Below, in pieces: positions 39,797-43,825 of a stretch of 43,825 nucleotides of DNA. The stretch is from a virus. The notes below the pieces were generated by a model. The model worked only from the letters and a program-made list of their open reading frames with translations, was not told the origin of the DNA and ran no database searches. A program made the translations under genes and the position numbers. The stretch lies in the IMG/VR virus record IMGVR_UViG_3300049855_000111, positions 1-43,825 of that record. One strand, 5' to 3'. How positions within the stretch are numbered: the first letter of the stretch is position 1; each line of letters starts with the position of its first letter.

Positions 39797-40279
39797 ATGG
39801 CAGCAGTAGCAGTCGTAGCGACAGTGTTCAGTGCAGTGTCTGGCTTTGTCGGGCAGAAGAAGCAGCAGAAGGCCATGCGCCAGGCTGCCAATGAGGAGCG
39901 CAAACAGCGTGACATAGCCAACAGGCAACAGGCCCTGGAGCGTCAGCGCAGTATACGCCAGAGCATCGCACAGGCCCGGGTGATGAGGGCACGGGCTATC
40001 CAGGCGGGTTACGCATCGGGTGGTGGGTTTGAGTCCAGTGGTGCAGCAGGTGCCGCCAGTGCTATGAGTGTGGATATGGCCACTGCCATCGGCTCATCCA
40101 ACACCCAATTCGGTGCGGCCACCGGCATAGCTGCATCACAGAACCAGCAGAGCGCGTTCATGCAACAGGCACAGGGCAATACGTTCACTGACCTGTCCCA
40201 GCTGGCTGGGGTGTTTGGCAATGCCTCTACCAATAGGGGCCTCTCTAACTTCTCTGGCATAGGCAAGGGGGGGAAATAA
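39797..40279 (+). CDS. Internal virion protein, T7 gp14-like
   Basis: 160 residues, ATG 39797 with ATGGAG upstream. A hydrophobic N-terminal segment (VAVVATVFSAVSGFVGQ) is followed by a Gln/Arg/Ala coiled coil (EERKQRDIANRQQALERQR) and a Gly/Ala/Ser-rich C-terminus. This is the character of gp14-type proteins that insert into the outer membrane during ejection. Its stop overlaps the next start (TAATG). Role by analogy. Confidence 0.7.
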   Translation: MAAVAVVATVFSAVSGFVGQKKQQKAMRQAANEERKQRDIANRQQALERQRSIRQSIAQARVMRARAIQAGYASGGGFESSGAAGAASAMSVDMATAIGSSNTQFGAATGIAASQNQQSAFMQQAQGNTFTDLSQLAGVFGNASTNRGLSNFSGIGKGGK

Positions 40280-43200
40280 TGGCTCTGACTCTGGAAGATT
40301 TCGACGGTACTCTCCCTGAAGAAGGGGACCAACAGAACCAACCGGGCACAGGGGATGCCGTGTTTGACGTCATGGCCATGGACAATGGCTCTGTTACTCA
40401 GACCAGCGGTAAGCACGACAGGGCTATGGCCGGTCAGGCAGCCATGATTGCCGGTGTCCCAGGAGACCCGGCTGTCCTGCACCAGGTGCTGATGAGTGAG
40501 GATACGCGGGGCAAGCGCCAGGAAGCTACTGATGCCCACTACATGCAGCAGCAGGCTGAGCTGCACGAGTACGTGAACACGGAGCTGCGTACCCCCGGCA
40601 CCGTGGCCCAGGACATCGCCAACACAGCCTACGTTGAAGGTCAGCGCATTGCTGCCCGGTCAACCAGCCCAGCAGCCAGTGAGCAGGCGTATGTGGAACA
40701 GGCAGCTCCCCGCGCTACATCCACCCTCCGGGATGAGGTGGCCTTTAATATGAAGGCATACAACGTCCTCCAGGACTTGGCAGAATCACAGGGCTGGATG
40801 GCTACGGCGGGGGACTTTGCCGGTATGGCTATCCCCCTGGCCTTGACCAAGGATACCTCCGACGCAGCTGACCTCATCAATGAGGACCCGCAGCTGGCAC
40901 GTCTGGCTGGCCCAGACCTGGAATCCATCGCCCTCAACTTCCAGGCACTGGATGCAGCCACCAAGGAGATGGTGTTCCCCCGCATTGTGGAGCTCATCAA
41001 GGAGTCCACCAAGACATCGTTCCTGGGGTTGGAATCTGAAGGCAACATCACGCAGGCTATCGGCCTGCTTTCGTCCTTTCTGGCCCCGGACGCCGGAGAG
41101 ACCATCGCAGGTAACCGCATCATAGACGTGGGTCTGTCCACCCTGGACCTCCCCGCCGGTAAGGCCGTGGGTATGTTGGGCAAGCTGGGCAAGATGACTG
41201 CTGGGGACCAAGTGGCCGTGGGTCGTGTACTCAAGGCAGCCACTGAGGAAGCCGTACGCAAAAACAACCCGGTGAACCTGGCCAAGCAGGCCGGTGACGA
41301 GACTGCGGCGGCTACCCACGCCACCACAGCACTGCGTGACCCCGAGCTAGCTGAGAGCATGAACATCTCCCAGGCTGATGCAGCTATGGCTGCCCTCCCA
41401 GTAGAGACCAGCAAGTGGATGTCAGGGGTGACAGAGGGTATGTCTGCGGCCATGGCCAAGCAGCTGGACATTGACATGCAGAGAGCTCTGGGCTTCTCCC
41501 GCTCCATGACCACTGAGCGCAACCTGCTGCAAGTGGGTGCCCTCAAGGACACTGACCGCAAGATGGCCGTAGGCAACTTCATGTCCAGGATGGAACGCAA
41601 GGGGGAGGACTACCTTACCCAGAACGTCCAGATGGAGAACCTGCGGGTAGTGGATGAGGCGGATGAGGGGTTCACCTACGAGTACACCCTGCGCCGTGGG
41701 GATGAGCCCGTCGTGAGCACCACCCCTGTGCGCGCTGTACCAGAGGATGCCCCCGGTGACACAGCAGTGGCTGACTCCATTGTCGCCAACACCAGAGTCA
41801 CCAAGACCAAGGCCGGGTCCACCCTCATCCAGGGTGACCCCGTGGTTATCCGTCAGGCCCTCAAGGATGCTGGCCTCCCACAGGGTGCTGTGAACAAATC
41901 CAAGGGTGAAACCTACGTCTCCCTGTCGGGCAAGCTGTACGACGATGTGGTGTCAGCAATCAGCAAGGCTAACGGCGTAGAACTGGGCACACCTACTGCT
42001 TCTGCCAGTCAGAAGGTGAAGGCACGGGCGGCTGCTGAAGAAGCCCGCCTGCGCGGGATTACAGAGGGGCAAGCACAGGTACAGGTAGCTGCGGCCACCC
42101 CGCAGTACCAGAAGATTACCGGCAAGGTGAAGTTCACCCTGAACGACATCACCGGCACCTACGATGCCACGGCTGATGCCCTCACTGAGAACCTGGCCAA
42201 GTCCTACGTCACGGCCCCCACCAACTGGGCCAAGGGCGATGCAGCCTTCGACTTCAACGAGGCTGTCACTGACTCCATCATCTCCTCAGACATAGGGGCT
42301 GGGGCGCAGTCTTTCGCTGACGACTTCCTCAGGTGGACAGTGGAGCCGCTGAAGGGGTTCACCAACACCAAAGCACGCGCCCGTCTGGACGCTGTGCTGC
42401 TGCACGGGGACGAGTACATCAACGAGAGTTCGGCCATCAAGGGCCGCACCTTCACACCGCAGGAACTGGCTGACGGGTTCGACATACCAGGGCACAAGGG
42501 CAAAGTCAGACTGACCAGCCCAGCCGAGGTGACCGCCTACTACCGCGCCCGGATGTTCGCGGATGCCATGTACCAGGTGGAGAACCACGCCATGCGCCGC
42601 CAGGCTGAACTGAACGGCCTGCGTGAAATCCGTATCGGGGATGACCTCACCCTGGGCAGGCCGTATGAGGACCGCAATGCCGCCGCTGCTGCTATGCGCC
42701 AGAAGCCAGGCTACGCCATCTTCGATGCGGAGACTCGGGAGATTGTGGACTTCTCTGAGGACCTGCTCACCCAGAAGTACGACAAGGGCTACAAGCTGGT
42801 GAACACCCGCCAGTCCTACAACACCACAGGTGGTGGTCTGGGGGATGAGGTGGGCACCCACGTAGACTTCGTGCTGGTCAAAGAGCCCGCCATACGTGAC
42901 CTGCCTGCCCAGCTGCTGCACTACAAGCACGGCTATGTGCCCAAGATGAACAAGATTGAGTACATGGTGAAGATGGGTGTGCGCATCAACAAGCCGGGGG
43001 AACCAGGCGCCGAGGGCACTATGGCCCTACGTGGCTTCAACTCACTGATGGATGCACAGCGCTTCCGCGATGAGCAGATAGCCAAGTACATTGCTGGCAA
43101 CCCTGACGTCACCTACGAACAGGCCGCTGCTCGCTTCACTATAGGTGGGGCAACAGAGGTAGGAGCGATGGAGCGCATCGAGAAGGGGCTGGGGGCTAGT

Positions 43201-43825
43201 GGTGGTATGTACACAGGGATGCGTAGCCAGAATGACCTGCTCTACGGGCTGGATGGGGAGCGCATGGCACGTGTCGGGGCACTGGAGGCGTTCCAACGCC
43301 AGACCGCCCACGTCGGTACTCTCTACTCCCGTAATGAGATGAGGCTGGCTCAGGAGAAACGCTGGCTTAACACTGTGCAGGAGCGCTTGCCGTCTGTGCG
43401 TATCACCGGGTTTGAGAGCACAGCCCTGCCGGACAACGCAGTGGGCAAAGCCCTGCAAAGGATGCGTCAGCAAATCAAGGAGTGGAACGGTATCCCAGAG
43501 GTGGAGGAAACCAGGATGCAGGCGGCCATTCAGTACCTGCACGACTGGATGCTCACCGGTGTGCGCAAGCTGGGCTTCCAGGGGAACGGTAGTTACCAGT
43601 CCCTCCAGTATCTGAAGCACTCCAACCCGGTCACCGCTGTCAAGGCTGCTGTGATGCACACCCTGCTGGGGGCACTCAACCCGGCGCAGCTCTACACCCA
43701 GGCATCTGCCGCGCTCATCGCAGGCAGCCGTCGCTTTGGTGTGAGCCTGACAGGGGAAGTGGCTGGTGACCTGCGTGCTGCTTTCACCTTCGGCATCCTG
43801 GACAACATCCGCAATGAAACAGCCC
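40279..43825 (+). CDS. Large internal virion (ejection) protein, N-terminal part, runs off the window
   Basis: ATG 40279 begins with MALTLEDFDG; 1,182 codons are open to the last base. The frame continues at base 1 if the repeated GCCC is counted once, giving about 1,672 residues in total. The protein is mostly helical and soluble, with long Ala/Gln/Glu-rich stretches. Hydrophobic or Gly/Ala stretches occur near residues ~170-190 and ~1110-1160. A transglycosylase motif is not seen in this portion, unlike T7 gp16; a separate lysozyme-like gene exists at 3251. Function as DNA-ejection channel protein is inferred from size and order. Confidence 0.75.
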   Translation, partial: MALTLEDFDGTLPEEGDQQNQPGTGDAVFDVMAMDNGSVTQTSGKHDRAMAGQAAMIAGVPGDPAVLHQVLMSEDTRGKRQEATDAHYMQQQAELHEYVNTELRTPGTVAQDIANTAYVEGQRIAARSTSPAASEQAYVEQAAPRATSTLRDEVAFNMKAYNVLQDLAESQGWMATAGDFAGMAIPLALTKDTSDAADLINEDPQLARLAGPDLESIALNFQALDAATKEMVFPRIVELIKESTKTSFLGLESEGNITQAIGLLSSFLAPDAGETIAGNRIIDVGLSTLDLPAGKAVGMLGKLGKMTAGDQVAVGRVLKAATEEAVRKNNPVNLAKQAGDETAAATHATTALRDPELAESMNISQADAAMAALPVETSKWMSGVTEGMSAAMAKQLDIDMQRALGFSRSMTTERNLLQVGALKDTDRKMAVGNFMSRMERKGEDYLTQNVQMENLRVVDEADEGFTYEYTLRRGDEPVVSTTPVRAVPEDAPGDTAVADSIVANTRVTKTKAGSTLIQGDPVVIRQALKDAGLPQGAVNKSKGETYVSLSGKLYDDVVSAISKANGVELGTPTASASQKVKARAAAEEARLRGITEGQAQVQVAAATPQYQKITGKVKFTLNDITGTYDATADALTENLAKSYVTAPTNWAKGDAAFDFNEAVTDSIISSDIGAGAQSFADDFLRWTVEPLKGFTNTKARARLDAVLLHGDEYINESSAIKGRTFTPQELADGFDIPGHKGKVRLTSPAEVTAYYRARMFADAMYQVENHAMRRQAELNGLREIRIGDDLTLGRPYEDRNAAAAAMRQKPGYAIFDAETREIVDFSEDLLTQKYDKGYKLVNTRQSYNTTGGGLGDEVGTHVDFVLVKEPAIRDLPAQLLHYKHGYVPKMNKIEYMVKMGVRINKPGEPGAEGTMALRGFNSLMDAQRFRDEQIAKYIAGNPDVTYEQAAARFTIGGATEVGAMERIEKGLGASGGMYTGMRSQNDLLYGLDGERMARVGALEAFQRQTAHVGTLYSRNEMRLAQEKRWLNTVQERLPSVRITGFESTALPDNAVGKALQRMRQQIKEWNGIPEVEETRMQAAIQYLHDWMLTGVRKLGFQGNGSYQSLQYLKHSNPVTAVKAAVMHTLLGALNPAQLYTQASAALIAGSRRFGVSLTGEVAGDLRAAFTFGILDNIRNETA

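Noticed and set aside
40641-41600. A 319-residue open frame on the - strand under the ejection-protein gene
   Set aside because: Antisense to a continuous giant ORF, serine/arginine-rich as typical of shadow frames, no start signals.
1-43825. Lysogeny functions, integrase, attachment site or insertion sequence
   Set aside because: No recombinase, transposase or terminal inverted repeats of such elements were recognised.

Overview
This window looks like an essentially complete genome of a virulent, short-tailed (podovirus-type) dsDNA phage, opened inside a virion gene. Evidence: a full head-tail-ejection module (terminase, portal, scaffold, capsid, nozzle, ejection proteins) and a compact replication module (family A DNA polymerase, T7-type primase, separate RecA-fold helicase, 5'-3' exonuclease, SSB-like protein, dUTPase, HNH nuclease). 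There is no integrase, no obvious phage repressor and no phage RNA polymerase, so transcription must use host RNA polymerase. A consensus boxA in the early leader points to a gammaproteobacterial host (inference). The last 4 bases of the window repeat the first 4. Joining the ends through them makes the open frames at both ends one ORF of about 1,672 codons, which suggests a circular or terminally redundant genome of about 43,821 bp.

Layout. 1-4030 (+): C-terminal end of the giant ejection protein, a second ejection protein and a lysozyme-like protein, closed by a terminator at 4038-4058. 4067-23414 (-): one leftward array of about 47 tightly packed genes, many with ATGA/TAATG overlaps. Its distal part (4-10 kb) holds accessory enzymes: a dual-specificity phosphatase, a ParB-like protein, an HNH nuclease, a possible minimal nucleotidyltransferase and dUTPase, with several tiny membrane proteins. 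The middle (10-18 kb) is replication. The proximal part (18-23.4 kb) is mostly small early proteins of unknown function plus a hexapeptide-repeat protein. Three intrinsic terminators lie inside this array. 23415-24773: a non-coding divergent control region of about 1.36 kb. 24774-43825 (+): late genes, in order a HExxH protein, two small structural-type proteins, small terminase, a membrane/coiled-coil protein, large terminase, portal, scaffold, capsid, decoration-type protein, terminator, tail proteins, a GNAT acetyltransferase and ejection proteins.

How it may work together. Leftward early transcription probably starts near 23.81-23.88 kb. It passes a hairpin, a perfect boxA and a GU-rich stretch in the order of bacterial rRNA leaders, followed by about 300 nt of structured untranslated RNA. 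Recruiting host Nus antitermination factors there would explain how RNA polymerase crosses the terminators inside the 19-kb array. Rightward late transcription probably starts near 24.7 kb among many inverted repeats that look like operators. The most distinctive features are this rRNA-like leader, two proteins built from regular repeats (12 x 18 nt and about 3.6 x 84 nt), and the set of signalling-type enzymes.
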